Assembly (NCBI RefSeq): GCF_002272075.1
Contig: NZ_NPBJ01000003.1
Location: 248,001 to 312,000 of the forward strand
DNA from: Terribacillus saccharophilus
Lineage (GTDB): Bacteria; Bacillota; Bacilli; Bacillales; Amphibacillaceae
Direction: 5' to 3'
Length of the DNA stretch: 64,000 nucleotides
How positions within the stretch are numbered: the first letter of the stretch is position 1; the number at the start of each line of letters is the position of its first letter. This document shows, in pieces, positions 1-9,069 of this stretch. The notes below the pieces were generated by a model. That model searched no databases. It had not been told where the DNA came from and was given only the letters and a program-made list of their open reading frames with translations. Made by a program: the position numbers and the translations under genes.

Positions 1-2
1 AG

Positions 3-1031
3 AACGTTTTACAGACTATTAAACCGAAGGATAAGGAATCGGCTGTGAGTGACCTTTTAGCGCAGCTTGGACAGTTGCAGGAGCAGTTGAAGACTGGAAG
101 TCTTCCTGTGACAGGTAGTACAAAAGAGATGGTTTCTCTGCAAGCTTTGCCAAGTTCAAACTTTTCTATTATGTCTTTGCCAAACAAGAAGGAAACTGAA
201 GTTACCAAGTCTGCTGCAGATAATACTTCTGCCCAGAAGGCAGCAAAAAACGAAGTAGTTTCAGAGACCTTGGCAGCCAAATTGGATAGGCGCGACACGC
301 TATCTGTTCTATCAAATCGGTCAGTAACAGGCTCCGGCTTGCTGGAAGCGCATGCTGTTAGAAATCAAGCAGCTCTTACGCAGCAGTCAGAGACAAAACG
401 AACCGAGACTGCTAACGCGGTTCGGCAACTTGTGAATGCAGCAGCTAATGGTGGAGAAGAAAAATTACCGACTAGCACAGCAGCGGCACAGCAGCGTGAT
501 TCTCAAGCTTTGGATCAAAAGCAAGTTAGCTTGTTTCAGGTTCCGAAGCAGGAGCAGCTTGTCTTCCATTTGAAACAAGCTGATCAGACGCCGGAGCAAG
601 CTAGTGAGGAACTTATCCAAAAACTTGAACAGGCAGTGAAGTTCAGCGGTATTTTATCTGACAGAAACGGCTTGAAGGAATTGTCGATTCAGCTTAAGCC
701 TGGTAATTTAGGTGATTTACAAGTGAAATTAGTCCGTGAGAATGGAGATATAACCGTTCAGATTCTTGCTACATCAAAGCAGGCTAAAGATTTGCTTGAA
801 TCCAACATTTCAAGTCTCAAGCATATGTTCTCTCCTCATCAGGTAACAATTTCTGAGAGAGCAGATCAATTCCAGACAACGTCCGCTGAAAGTAACGATC
901 AGCAAACGTTCCAGGAAAAAGATGAGGAACAGTCAGATCGGCAACAAAGACAGCAAGAAAATGTAATGCTTGAAGAAAACCAATCCACCTTTGCGGACAT
1001 TTTGCATGAACAAAAGGAGATTAAGGTATGA
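3..1031 (+). CDS. fliK: Flagellar hook-length control protein FliK (5' end outside window)
   Basis: FliK measures hook length and switches the flagellar export gate from rod/hook to filament substrates. The frame is open to the left edge of the window, so the true start is upstream; the GTG at 45 is only an internal codon that happens to read as a start. The visible 342 residues are Gln-, Ser- and Ala-rich and low in complexity, followed by the conserved Flg_hook domain (about residues 220-300, with the LSIQLKPGNLGDLQVKL-type core). The C-terminal tail is Gln/Glu-rich. The stop overlaps the flgD start by 4 bases (ATGA). Family and position in the fla/che operon agree. Confidence 0.93.
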   Translation, partial: NVLQTIKPKDKESAVSDLLAQLGQLQEQLKTGSLPVTGSTKEMVSLQALPSSNFSIMSLPNKKETEVTKSAADNTSAQKAAKNEVVSETLAAKLDRRDTLSVLSNRSVTGSGLLEAHAVRNQAALTQQSETKRTETANAVRQLVNAAANGGEEKLPTSTAAAQQRDSQALDQKQVSLFQVPKQEQLVFHLKQADQTPEQASEELIQKLEQAVKFSGILSDRNGLKELSIQLKPGNLGDLQVKLVRENGDITVQILATSKQAKDLLESNISSLKHMFSPHQVTISERADQFQTTSAESNDQQTFQEKDEEQSDRQQRQQENVMLEENQSTFADILHEQKEIKV

Positions 1032-1471
1032 CGACTACAGGAGCAATTGACTCCAGCTATTATCTGGACTCACAAAACAAACGAACGCCCAGTGCAACAC
1101 TTGATAAAGATGATTTTCTCCAGATTCTTATGGTTCAGCTGCAAAACCAGGATCCTACAAGTCCAATGGACGATTCGAAGTTTGTTGATCAGATGACCTC
1201 CTTCACGACCTTGGAACAGGTAATGAATATGTCTGAGGCTGTTGAATATATGGCCGGAAATTCATCGATCATGTCGCCGGTTCTCGAGTACAGTCATATG
1301 ATTGATAAAAATGTCACTTATAACGAATATGACTTGGATACAGGGGAGATCACAGACACCATTACAAGTAAGGTGACAGCTGTGACACAGCAAGGTGGAT
1401 ATGCCGTCTTGGAATTGGAAAACGGGAAATCGATTTTCGCAGATGCAGTAACTAAAGTAAGCAATGAATAA
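1028..1471 (+). CDS. flgD: Flagellar hook capping/scaffold protein FlgD
   Basis: FlgD caps the growing hook and is needed to polymerise hook subunits outside the cell. The 147-residue protein carries the typical N-terminal segment (about residues 25-60: KDDFLQILMVQLQNQDP, then a PMDDSKFVDQM motif), which also acts in secretion. This is close to the length of the short Bacillus FlgD (about 140 aa) and lacks the extended Ig-like region of enterobacterial FlgD. The start ATG overlaps the fliK stop, so translational coupling is likely. The next gene, flgE, starts 22 bases downstream, consistent with a hook module. Confidence 0.95.
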   Translation: MTTTGAIDSSYYLDSQNKRTPSATLDKDDFLQILMVQLQNQDPTSPMDDSKFVDQMTSFTTLEQVMNMSEAVEYMAGNSSIMSPVLEYSHMIDKNVTYNEYDLDTGEITDTITSKVTAVTQQGGYAVLELENGKSIFADAVTKVSNE

Positions 1472-1493
1472 TAAAAGAAAAGGATGATGAAGC

Positions 1494-2318
1494 ATGTTAC
1501 GTTCACTTTACTCTGGTATTTCTGGTATGAAAGGTTTTCAAACAAACTTAGACGTAGTAGGAAACAATATCGCTAACGTTAATACTTCTGGATATAAGAA
1601 AAGCAGAATTACTTTCCAGGATTTGATGAACCAGCAGGTCAAAGCATCTAATGATCCTACAGCAACAACTGGGGGTACGAATGCCAGCCAAGTCGGATTA
1701 GGATCCAAAGTCGGTTCTATTGATAACGTACATACACAAGGGAACCGTCAAACTACTGACCGAACTTTGGATCTCGCTTTAGAAGGAGATGGAATGTTTG
1801 TGCTATCTTCAGCACCTACAGGAAATAACGATTTGAACGCAAATACTGTCAGTTTTACTAGAGCCGGTAACTTCTATCTTGACGGAGAAGGCAGAGTTGT
1901 TAACAGCAGCGGACTTTTCCTTCTAGGTACTGATGGTGAAGCTATAACGATTGACAAAGAAGCTACTAATATTAGTATCAACAGTCAAGGTCAGGTTCAA
2001 TATAACTCGGCTGATGGGGAATTAACGACAGCTGGAACTATCGGAGTAGCAAAATTCTCCAATCCAGATGGTCTTGTGAAAAATGGAAACAGCACGTATC
2101 GTAACTCTGCGAATGCAGGTCTGTCAGAAGCAGGTATTTCTGCGCCGGGTGAAAATGGTACAGCTGACATCGTCTCAGGGGCTCTGGAAATGTCCAACGT
2201 CGACCTTTCCGAAGAGTTCACGAACATGATTATCGCGCAACGTGGATTCCAGGCCAATACTAGAATCATCACTACATCCGATCAGATACTGGAAGAGCTT
2301 GTTAACCTGAAACGTTAA
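1494..2318 (+). CDS. flgE: Flagellar hook protein FlgE
   Basis: This is the structural subunit of the flagellar hook. The N-terminal 40 residues (MLRSLYSGISGMKGFQ, then VVGNNIANVNTSGYKKS) and the C-terminal helix (IIAQRGFQANTRIITTSDQILEELVNL) are the rod/hook axial signature that forms the coiled-coil core. The 274-residue length matches the short Bacillus hook protein (264 aa), once annotated as FlgG. Position after flgD and before swrD supports FlgE rather than a distal-rod FlgG; sequence alone would not fully exclude FlgG. The start follows an AGGATGATGA ribosome-binding region. Confidence 0.92.
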   Translation: MLRSLYSGISGMKGFQTNLDVVGNNIANVNTSGYKKSRITFQDLMNQQVKASNDPTATTGGTNASQVGLGSKVGSIDNVHTQGNRQTTDRTLDLALEGDGMFVLSSAPTGNNDLNANTVSFTRAGNFYLDGEGRVVNSSGLFLLGTDGEAITIDKEATNISINSQGQVQYNSADGELTTAGTIGVAKFSNPDGLVKNGNSTYRNSANAGLSEAGISAPGENGTADIVSGALEMSNVDLSEEFTNMIIAQRGFQANTRIITTSDQILEELVNLKR

Positions 2319-2356
2319 GAAGGGGGTGAAGGGAGCTTTAAGCTCCCTTTCAAATC

Positions 2357-2575
2357 ATGATTCAGCTAACAAGATTGAATGGAGAATCATTTACATTGAA
2401 TGCACTATTCATCGAACAGATACAATCCTTTCCTGACACAACGATCACACTGACATCAAATAAGAAGATCATTGTTCGGGATTCGGAGATAGAAGTGGCA
2501 AGAAAGATACGCGAATTCTATCAATCTATCGGTTTGATCGGTGTGAAGGAGAAACAAGAGAGAAATGAACGCTAA
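2357..2575 (+). CDS. swrD: Swarming motility protein SwrD (FlbD family)
   Basis: A small protein of 72 residues of the FlbD family. In B. subtilis the member at this operon position (SwrD) is required for swarming and raises flagellar power, probably through the stator. The start MIQLTRLNGESFTLN and a central TITLTSNKKIIVRDS beta segment are typical. It lacks a signal peptide and ends in a charged Lys/Glu/Arg tail. Its last 11 bases overlap fliL, so the two are probably translationally coupled. Confidence 0.88.
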   Translation: MIQLTRLNGESFTLNALFIEQIQSFPDTTITLTSNKKIIVRDSEIEVARKIREFYQSIGLIGVKEKQERNER

Positions 2576-2978
2576 AGTTATCATTATTATTTTATCGGTT
2601 GTCATCATTTTAGGGGCTGGCGGATTTGTAGCATGGAATTTCTTCACGAGCCCTACGTCAGAGGCTAAAGAACCTTCGGCAACTGAGCTTGCGGAGTATT
2701 CAGTAGCAACAGATGAGATTACGACTGATTTGGAGGATGGCAGTATCGTCCGTATCCAATTCCAGCTCATCACAGATGGCGAGAAAGCGAAAGAAGAAGT
2801 GACTGCAAGACAATTTCAGCTAAAAAATATCGTTATCAAGGAAATGACTACGATTAATAAAGAGGATTTCCAGGCTGGTTTAACAGACTTAGAAGAAAAC
2901 CTTAAGAAAAAAATGAATGAAGAAATGCAAGAAGGCAAGATCGATGATGTGTATACGATCAGTAAAGTACTACAATAA
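2565..2978 (+). CDS. fliL: Flagellar basal body-associated protein FliL
   Basis: FliL is a single-pass membrane protein next to the stator and supports torque generation. The 137-residue product begins with a membrane anchor (about residues 4-27, Ile/Val-rich ending in GAGGFVAWNFF) and has an extracytoplasmic domain related to stomatin-like folds. The conserved end includes LTDLEENLKKKMNEEM and a VYTISKVLQ-like terminus. Length is normal for Bacillus FliL (about 140 aa). It overlaps swrD by 11 bases and precedes fliM, as in B. subtilis. Confidence 0.93.
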   Translation: MNAKVIIIILSVVIILGAGGFVAWNFFTSPTSEAKEPSATELAEYSVATDEITTDLEDGSIVRIQFQLITDGEKAKEEVTARQFQLKNIVIKEMTTINKEDFQAGLTDLEENLKKKMNEEMQEGKIDDVYTISKVLQ

Positions 2979-3010
2979 ACCACTGAAAAGCAGGAACGGA
3001 GGTGACGTGC

Positions 3011-4012
3011 ATGGCAGAAGAGGTCTTATCGCAGAATGAGATCGATGCACTGTTATCCGCTATATCTTCCGGTGAGATGGATGCAGATGAGCTGAAGCAG
3101 GATGAGAAAGCCAAAAAAGTAAAAACGTACGATTTCAAACGGGCACTCCGTTTTTCGAAGGATCAGATCCGCAGTCTTACACGTATTCATGAGAATTTCG
3201 CCAGATTGCTGACAACGTTCTATTCCGCGAGACTGCGTACATTTGTTCAAATATCGGTTGCATCTGTAGATCAAGTGCCTTACGAGGAGTTCATAAGATC
3301 TATTCCAACGATGACTATTTTAAACACATACAGTTTGGCTCCGCTCGAGGGTAAAATTCTGATTGAGTATGATCCGACCATCGCTTTTGCGATGCTGGAT
3401 AGGACACTTGGCGGTAGCGGCGGCAGTGTGAATAAGATCAACAACCTTACAGAAATTGAAACGACTTTGATGACTCAGTTTTTAGAGTCCGGTATGGAGA
3501 ATCTTAAAGCTGCCTGGCAGTCAGTGGAAGACGTTGATCCAGTGATGGAAGAATTTGAGGTGAATCCACAATTTATTCAGATGGTCTCTCCAAATGAAAC
3601 TGTAGTCGTTGTCACTCTGAATTCAACCATTGGAGAAACGTCCGGCATGATCAATATCTGTATACCTCATGTTGTGCTGGAGCCGATTGTATCGAAGCTT
3701 TCCATTCATTATTGGATGCAGGCTCCCGTAGACAAACAAGGCAATGAATCAGAATGGCGAGATTTATCCTCGAGTATTCAGAAAGCTTCTATCGATTTAA
3801 AGGCGATCCTTGGAGAGACAACGATTCAAGTAGAAGAGTTGATGAACCTCAGGGAAGGTGACGTCCTGATGCTAAATCAGCAGATTGACCGTCCTCTTGA
3901 CGTGAAAGTAGATAATCAAGTGAAGTTCAAAGCACAGCCAGGTAAACAGAAAAATAGAATGGCGATACAAGTAATGGAAGAGATTGAAACAGGGGGGGAA
4001 GAAAATGAGTGA
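3011..4012 (+). CDS. fliM: Flagellar motor switch protein FliM
   Basis: FliM is the central C-ring subunit that binds phosphorylated CheY and sets rotation direction. I start it at ATG 3011 because a GGAGGTGA site lies 5 bases upstream; the GTG at 3002 falls inside that site. The 333 residues begin with the CheY-P binding motif (LSQNEIDALL), followed by the CheC-like middle domain (LGGSGG near residue 135) and a C-terminal SpoA/FliN-type domain. It overlaps fliY by 8 bases; FliY starts with the same LSQxEIDALL motif. Confidence 0.97.
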   Translation: MAEEVLSQNEIDALLSAISSGEMDADELKQDEKAKKVKTYDFKRALRFSKDQIRSLTRIHENFARLLTTFYSARLRTFVQISVASVDQVPYEEFIRSIPTMTILNTYSLAPLEGKILIEYDPTIAFAMLDRTLGGSGGSVNKINNLTEIETTLMTQFLESGMENLKAAWQSVEDVDPVMEEFEVNPQFIQMVSPNETVVVVTLNSTIGETSGMINICIPHVVLEPIVSKLSIHYWMQAPVDKQGNESEWRDLSSSIQKASIDLKAILGETTIQVEELMNLREGDVLMLNQQIDRPLDVKVDNQVKFKAQPGKQKNRMAIQVMEEIETGGEENE

Positions 4013-5141
4013 CAATATGTTGTCTCAAGAAGAAATAGATGCATTATTAAATGGAACATCCGACAATTCTAGCAGCATAGATGATGAGCAGCTCCTCCCT
4101 GAGGAAGATTTGAATTCTATGGAAGTGGATGCACTAGGTGAGATTGGTAATATTTCGTTTGGCAGTTCAGCAACAACACTATCGACACTTTTAAATCAAA
4201 AAGTCGATATCACGACGCCAAAAACTGCTGTAATAAATAGATCGGATTTATATGATAAGTTCCCGCAGCCAAATGTGGCGATTGAGGTCAGTTATACAGA
4301 AGGATTCGCGGGGGCCAACCTTTTTGTTATTAAACAGAGTGATGCAGCTATAATTGCAGACTTGATGCTCGGCGGTGACGGAAATGCTCCTGCTGAAGAA
4401 TTCAATGAAATTCATCAGAGTGCTGTACAAGAAGCAATGAATCAAATGATGGGCGCAGCTGCAACGAGTATGAGTACTGTATTCAGCAAAAAAATTGATA
4501 TTTCTCCGCCATCAATTGCACTGATGGATCTTTCTGCTGGTACTGGGGCCGATAAACTTCCTGAGGATGAACAACTAGTAAGTGTCTCCTTTGATCTGAA
4601 GATTGGTAACTTGATAGATTCTTCTATCATGCAGCTTTTGTCGACAGAGTTTGCCAAGGATATGGTGAACGAGCTGCTTCAGCCAGCTCCCGAAGAACCA
4701 GAAGCAGCAGCTGTACCACAGCAGCCAGCTCCAAGCCAGCCCGAGCCAACTATTCAGGAAGCACCAATGCAAACGATGCAGCAAACTGCACCGCAGCAGC
4801 GGCCCGCTCAGCCTGCGCCGAATGTGCAGCAAGCAGCATTTACAAGCTTTGATACACCAGCAGCTCCGCCTGCTGAACAGCCGCGCAACCTTGACTTGCT
4901 GATGGATATACCGCTAAAAGTATCGGTTGAACTCGGTAGAACAAAACGTACCATCAAGGAAATTCTTGAGCTGTCTGTCGGTTCCGTTGTGGAATTGGAC
5001 AAGCTTGCTGGAGAACCGGTGGATATACATGTAAATGATAAATTGATAGCTAAAGGCGAAGTAGTCGTTATCGAAGAGAACTTCGGTGTGCGTGTTACAG
5101 ACATCTTAAGCCAAACAGACAGATTGAAATCAATTAACTAA
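4005..5141 (+). CDS. fliY: Flagellar switch protein and CheY-P phosphatase FliY
   Basis: FliY replaces FliN in Bacillus and also dephosphorylates CheY-P at the switch. ATG 4005 follows a purine-rich GGGGGGGAAG site. The 378 residues start with a CheY-P binding motif (LSQEEIDALLNG). Two CheC-type active sites follow: ALGEIGNISFGSS near residue 45 and a second AVQEAMNQMMG near 145. A Pro/Gln/Glu-rich linker (about 225-285) then leads to a C-terminal FliN/SpoA domain (VELGRTKRTIKEILEL). Length and architecture match B. subtilis FliY (378 aa). Confidence 0.96.
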   Translation: MSDNMLSQEEIDALLNGTSDNSSSIDDEQLLPEEDLNSMEVDALGEIGNISFGSSATTLSTLLNQKVDITTPKTAVINRSDLYDKFPQPNVAIEVSYTEGFAGANLFVIKQSDAAIIADLMLGGDGNAPAEEFNEIHQSAVQEAMNQMMGAAATSMSTVFSKKIDISPPSIALMDLSAGTGADKLPEDEQLVSVSFDLKIGNLIDSSIMQLLSTEFAKDMVNELLQPAPEEPEAAAVPQQPAPSQPEPTIQEAPMQTMQQTAPQQRPAQPAPNVQQAAFTSFDTPAAPPAEQPRNLDLLMDIPLKVSVELGRTKRTIKEILELSVGSVVELDKLAGEPVDIHVNDKLIAKGEVVVIEENFGVRVTDILSQTDRLKSIN

Positions 5142-5167
5142 TTTGACCATTGAGAGGAAGAGAAAAT

Positions 5168-5530
5168 ATGGGGAACAGAATTTTAATCGTAGACGACGCT
5201 GCATTCATGCGCATGATGATCAAGGATATTTTGACTAAGAACGGCTTTGAAGTAGTGGGAGAAGCACAAGATGGTCAGCAGGCAGTAGAAAAATACAAGG
5301 AACTAACTCCGGATCTTGTGACGATGGATATCACAATGCCTGAGATGGATGGAATTGCTGCAATGAAAGAAATCAGAAGTCAGTATCCTGATGCAAAAGT
5401 TATCATGTGTTCTGCTATGGGCCAACAAGCGATGGTTATTGATGCTATTCAAGCAGGTGCGAAGGACTTTATCGTCAAACCATTCCAAGCAGATCGCGTT
5501 GTAGAGGCAATTCAAAAAGCATTAAGCTAA
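5168..5530 (+). CDS. cheY: Chemotaxis response regulator CheY
   Basis: CheY carries the chemotaxis signal from CheA to FliM/FliY. The 120-residue single REC domain shows the acidic pair at residues 9-10, phospho-acceptor Asp54 in TMDITMPEMDG, the switch Ser/Thr region (MCSAMG) and the conserved Lys in FIVKPF. I chose ATG 5168, preceded by GAGAGGAAG; the upstream in-frame codons from 5150 read through the Shine-Dalgarno site. In Bacillus CheY-P promotes smooth swimming. It lies between fliY and fliO, as expected. Confidence 0.96.
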   Translation: MGNRILIVDDAAFMRMMIKDILTKNGFEVVGEAQDGQQAVEKYKELTPDLVTMDITMPEMDGIAAMKEIRSQYPDAKVIMCSAMGQQAMVIDAIQAGAKDFIVKPFQADRVVEAIQKALS

Positions 5531-5546
5531 AAAAGGTGAGTAGGAA

Positions 5547-6233
5547 ATGATGAAAAGAACAGTCTGGGCATGCATGCTCGTCGTATTACTGCATCTTATC
5601 GTTTCTCCTGTTTCTGCCGAAGCGGCAGCAAGCGTGGAGGATTGTTTAAAAGAAGGTGCAGCCCAATCAGATGACTGCAAAGATATGAATGAAGCCGGAA
5701 ACCAACAAGAAAATACACCAACAGTAGATTCGGCTGATTCAGCAGCTGGAGGCACATCGACCTTCCTGAATCTGGTCAAGCTTGCATTGGCACTAGTCGT
5801 CGTGCTCGGACTGATCTATGTCCTACTGAAATTTTTAAATAAGCGGAATCGGCTGTTTCAGCAGGTACGGGCTATGGAGAACATAGGTGGTATTGCACTA
5901 GGTAACAACAAATCCGTCCAGATTGTCCGAGTCGGTGAAAAAGTATTTATGCTGGGTGTGGGCGACAATGTCGATTTGCTTACGGAAATTAAAGATGAGC
6001 AGACGATTAAGGAACTGACAGAACAGGATCAGCAGGAAATGAAGGCATCTGCCCTGCTGGCGAACATTCTGCCGAACAGAAAACAGCAAGAAGAGAAGCA
6101 GCAAGAAGACAGACCGAAACAAAATGAATCTTCAAGCAATTTCCAGGATCTTTTTAAAGAGGAAATAGGGAAGCTGAAGCAGTCAAGAAATAGGTTGAAA
6201 CAGCAGCAAAGGAAGGATACAGACGATGAATGA
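5547..6233 (+). CDS. fliO: Flagellar export assembly protein FliO (FliZ in older Bacillus naming)
   Basis: FliO helps assemble the FliP-FliQ-FliR export gate. The 228-residue protein has an N-terminal signal peptide (about residues 1-25, ending near VSAEAAA), an extracytoplasmic stretch, one membrane helix (about 72-94, LALALVVVLGLIYVLL) and a basic cytoplasmic tail rich in Lys/Gln. The small FliO core (RAMENIGGIALGNNKSVQIVRVG) follows the helix. Two cysteines lie just after the signal peptide. ATG 5547 or 5550 could start it. It overlaps fliP by 8 bases. Confidence 0.9.
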   Translation: MMKRTVWACMLVVLLHLIVSPVSAEAAASVEDCLKEGAAQSDDCKDMNEAGNQQENTPTVDSADSAAGGTSTFLNLVKLALALVVVLGLIYVLLKFLNKRNRLFQQVRAMENIGGIALGNNKSVQIVRVGEKVFMLGVGDNVDLLTEIKDEQTIKELTEQDQQEMKASALLANILPNRKQQEEKQQEDRPKQNESSSNFQDLFKEEIGKLKQSRNRLKQQQRKDTDDE

Positions 6234-6891
6234 TTTTATCAATATATTTTCTGGAACCGACCCCGAGAATGTATCTACCTCGGTCAAATTGCTGTTATTA
6301 TTGACTGTTTTTTCCCTGGCACCAGGAATACTGATTCTGATGACCTGCTTTACACGAATTGTGGTAGTTCTATCGTTTGTACGAATGAGTTTAGGTACAC
6401 AGCAGACACCACCGACGCAAGTATTGATCGGAATTGCATTATTCATGACTTTCTTTATTATGGCGCCGACTTTCAATGAGATTAATGATCAAGCTATTAC
6501 GCCATTGATGAATGATGAAATATCACTAGATGAGGCTTATACAGAAGCGAGCGGTCCGATCAAGATGTTCATGGCGGAAGAAACACGGCAAAAGGATTTA
6601 TCTTTATTTATGAATTATGCTGGTATCGAAAGACCGGAATCAGTCGAAGATATTCCGCTAACAACGCTTGTACCGGCCTTTGCAATCAGTGAGTTGAAGA
6701 CGGCCTTCCAAATGGGTTTCATGATCTTCATCCCATTCCTTGTTATTGATATGGCAGTAGCAAGTATCCTTATGTCGATGGGTATGATGATGCTGCCGCC
6801 AGTAATCATTTCATTACCATTTAAAATTTTGTTATTCATCCTGGTGGATGGCTGGTATCTGGTCACATCCTCGTTACTGCGAGGGTTTTAG
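6226..6891 (+). CDS. fliP: Flagellar export gate protein FliP
   Basis: FliP is the main subunit of the FliP5-FliQ4-FliR1 export gate of the flagellar type III secretion system. The 221 residues have the family hallmarks: PGILILMTCFTRIVVVLSFVR in the first helix region (about 35-57), the LGTQQTPPTQVLIG segment, and the paired C-terminal helices with GFMIFIPFLVIDMAV and MMMLPPVIISLPFK. Length equals B. subtilis FliP. The start overlaps the end of fliO, which assembles it. Confidence 0.97.
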   Translation: MNDFINIFSGTDPENVSTSVKLLLLLTVFSLAPGILILMTCFTRIVVVLSFVRMSLGTQQTPPTQVLIGIALFMTFFIMAPTFNEINDQAITPLMNDEISLDEAYTEASGPIKMFMAEETRQKDLSLFMNYAGIERPESVEDIPLTTLVPAFAISELKTAFQMGFMIFIPFLVIDMAVASILMSMGMMMLPPVIISLPFKILLFILVDGWYLVTSSLLRGF

Positions 6892-6913
6892 CAAATGAAG
6901 GAGCGTAACGTTT

Positions 6914-7183
6914 ATGAGCAGTGAATTTGTTATTTCCATCGCAGAACGCGGAATTTATACAGTGCTGATTGTCAGCGGACCTTTGCTTATTCTGGCGCTT
7001 GCTGTCGGGTTGATTGTCAGTATATTTCAAGCAACAACACAGATACAGGAACAGACGCTAGCGTTTATTCCTAAAATAGTTGCTGTATTAGTAGGTTTGG
7101 TTTTCTTTGGTCCCTGGATGCTGACAAGAATGGTTGAATTCACAGCAGGTATCCTTGAGAATCTGGATCGGTTTGTGGGCTGA
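6914..7183 (+). CDS. fliQ: Flagellar export gate protein FliQ
   Basis: A small integral membrane gate subunit of 89 residues with two transmembrane helices (about 15-40 and 52-75). The motif GLIVSIFQATTQIQEQTLAFIPKI is characteristic of FliQ/SctS. The ATG at 6914 follows GAAGGAGCG. It sits between fliP and fliR, and four copies of it are expected per export gate. Nothing unusual seen. Confidence 0.96.
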   Translation: MSSEFVISIAERGIYTVLIVSGPLLILALAVGLIVSIFQATTQIQEQTLAFIPKIVAVLVGLVFFGPWMLTRMVEFTAGILENLDRFVG

Positions 7184-7187
7184 GTAG

Positions 7188-7967
7188 ATGCTGTCGCAAA
7201 TTGATTACACCGTTGTACCAGCATTTGCATTAATTTTAGTTCGTCTTATTGCTTTTTTTGTTACGGTACCTCTGTTTTCTTACAGAAACGTACCAACAAC
7301 ATTCAAGATTGGCTTCAGCTTCTTCCTTGCCATGATTATTTTCTTTACGATCGATCGGCCGACAGTTCCGGTTGACCAGACGTATTTTCTGTTACTTTTT
7401 AAGGAAGCAATGGTAGGTCTGTCAATCGGACTGCTCGCTTTTATCGTCATCCAAGCAATCAATGTTGCTGGAGGATTAATCGATTTTCAGATGGGCTTTG
7501 CAATCGCCAATGTCATTGATCCTGTTACAAGAGCTCAAAGTCCTCTGACGGGGCAATTTCTTTATACGATTGCTACGCTGTTCCTGCTGTCTGTCAATGG
7601 TCATTTACTCTTGATTGATGGTATTTTTTACAGTTATCAGCTTATTCCATTGGATGAGATGGTACCATTCGGTGATCAGTCGATTGTAGAACTGGTGCTC
7701 CGTTCCTTCAGCCAAATGTTCCTTATTGCATTCCAGATGAGCATCCCTCTTGTCGGATGTTTGTTTCTGGTCGATGTAGCTATTGGGATAGTTGCTAGAA
7801 CAGTACCGCAGCTGAACGTATTTGTCGTAGGGCCTCCGATCAAGATATTAATAGCTTTTGTGCTGCTGTTCCTATCAATGGGTATCTATATGACAGTTGT
7901 TCGGCAGCTGTTCGACTATATGCTTGTAACAATGCGCGATCTGATGGTGCTGTTTGGAGGGGCTTAA
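7188..7967 (+). CDS. fliR: Flagellar export gate protein FliR
   Basis: FliR is the single-copy gate subunit that completes the FliPQR helical assembly. The 259-residue polytopic protein carries family features: RLIAFFVTVPLFSYRNVPTTFKIG near the N terminus, GGLIDFQMGFAIANVIDP (about 92-109) and GIVARTVPQLNVFVVGPPIKI near residues 200-220. Start ATG 7188 lies 4 bases after the fliQ stop, and the stop abuts flhB, so expression is probably coupled. Confidence 0.96.
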   Translation: MLSQIDYTVVPAFALILVRLIAFFVTVPLFSYRNVPTTFKIGFSFFLAMIIFFTIDRPTVPVDQTYFLLLFKEAMVGLSIGLLAFIVIQAINVAGGLIDFQMGFAIANVIDPVTRAQSPLTGQFLYTIATLFLLSVNGHLLLIDGIFYSYQLIPLDEMVPFGDQSIVELVLRSFSQMFLIAFQMSIPLVGCLFLVDVAIGIVARTVPQLNVFVVGPPIKILIAFVLLFLSMGIYMTVVRQLFDYMLVTMRDLMVLFGGA

Positions 7968-9047
7968 ATGAAATACCGTTTGGACCTGCAGTTTTTCGCT
8001 GGTGAAAAGACAGAGAAAGCAACTCCGAAGAAACAGCAGGATACTAGGAAAAAAGGACAAGTGGCCAAGAGTCAGGATGTCAATACTGCCATATTACTTT
8101 TATTCTCTTTAGGACTCTTGGCGTTGATGGGCGGTTATTTTAAAGATCAGTTCCTACAGCTTTTCACGCATGTATTCAATAACTATCTCGCCGAGGATAT
8201 TACCGCAAATACTGTGCAGACACTGCTTGTTGAGATGAGCATATCTCTTGCGAAAATAGTAGGTCCTGTGATGGGAATTGCTATTCTGGCTGGACTGGTC
8301 TCTAATTTCGCGCAATTCGGTTTGCTTTTCAGCGGGGAAGCAATAAAGTTTGACTTGAAGAAAATCGATCCAATCCAAGGGGCAAAACGGATATTTTCAG
8401 TCCGGGCTTTGGTCGAACTATTAAAATCATTGCTCAAGATTGGACTGGTAGGGGCAGTAACATTTTATGTTCTTTGGCAGAACATGGATACGGTTATGAC
8501 TATGTTCACGAAGTCTCCTGAAAATGCCATGCAGTTTTTCGGAAAGATAACGTTATACATGGGTTTTGCAGCAACGCTTGCCTTGCTGTTTATAGCAGTT
8601 CTGGATTATGCATATCAGCGATTTGATTTTGCAAAGAACATTCGGATGTCCAAGCAAGACATCAAGGATGAGTATAAAAACATGGAAGGTAATCCTTTGA
8701 TTCGTTCCAAAATAAAAGAAAAGCAGCGCCAAATGTCCATGATGCGGATGATGAGCGAGGTTCCAAAAGCAGATGTAGTTATTACGAACCCAACACACTT
8801 CGCAATTGCTATTAAATATGACGACACGAAGTCGGATACACCCATCGTTATAGCGAAAGGTATGGAGCACGTAGCGCTGAAAATTAAGGAAATAGCTAAA
8901 GCGAACGATGTGACAATGGTAGAAAACAGACCGCTGGCACGCGGATTATATAAGAATGTGGAGCTGAACCATCCGATACAGGAAGAATTCTTCCAAGCGG
9001 TTGCGGAAGTGCTCGCCTTTGTTTACCGCACGGAGCGTAAAACGTAA
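7968..9047 (+). CDS. flhB: Flagellar export switch protein FlhB
   Basis: FlhB controls export substrate specificity and autocleaves. The 359-residue protein begins with the typical FFAGEKTEKATPKK segment, has four membrane helices between about 40 and 215, then a cytoplasmic domain with the autocleavage motif NPTH at residues 274-277 (cleavage between Asn and Pro). Downstream motifs include HFAIAIKYD and ENRPLARGLY. It starts directly after the fliR stop with no intergenic gap. FliK, at the start of the window, acts on this protein. Confidence 0.97.
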   Translation: MKYRLDLQFFAGEKTEKATPKKQQDTRKKGQVAKSQDVNTAILLLFSLGLLALMGGYFKDQFLQLFTHVFNNYLAEDITANTVQTLLVEMSISLAKIVGPVMGIAILAGLVSNFAQFGLLFSGEAIKFDLKKIDPIQGAKRIFSVRALVELLKSLLKIGLVGAVTFYVLWQNMDTVMTMFTKSPENAMQFFGKITLYMGFAATLALLFIAVLDYAYQRFDFAKNIRMSKQDIKDEYKNMEGNPLIRSKIKEKQRQMSMMRMMSEVPKADVVITNPTHFAIAIKYDDTKSDTPIVIAKGMEHVALKIKEIAKANDVTMVENRPLARGLYKNVELNHPIQEEFFQAVAEVLAFVYRTERKT

Positions 9048-9069
9048 GAGAAGAGGAAGGAATTACAAC

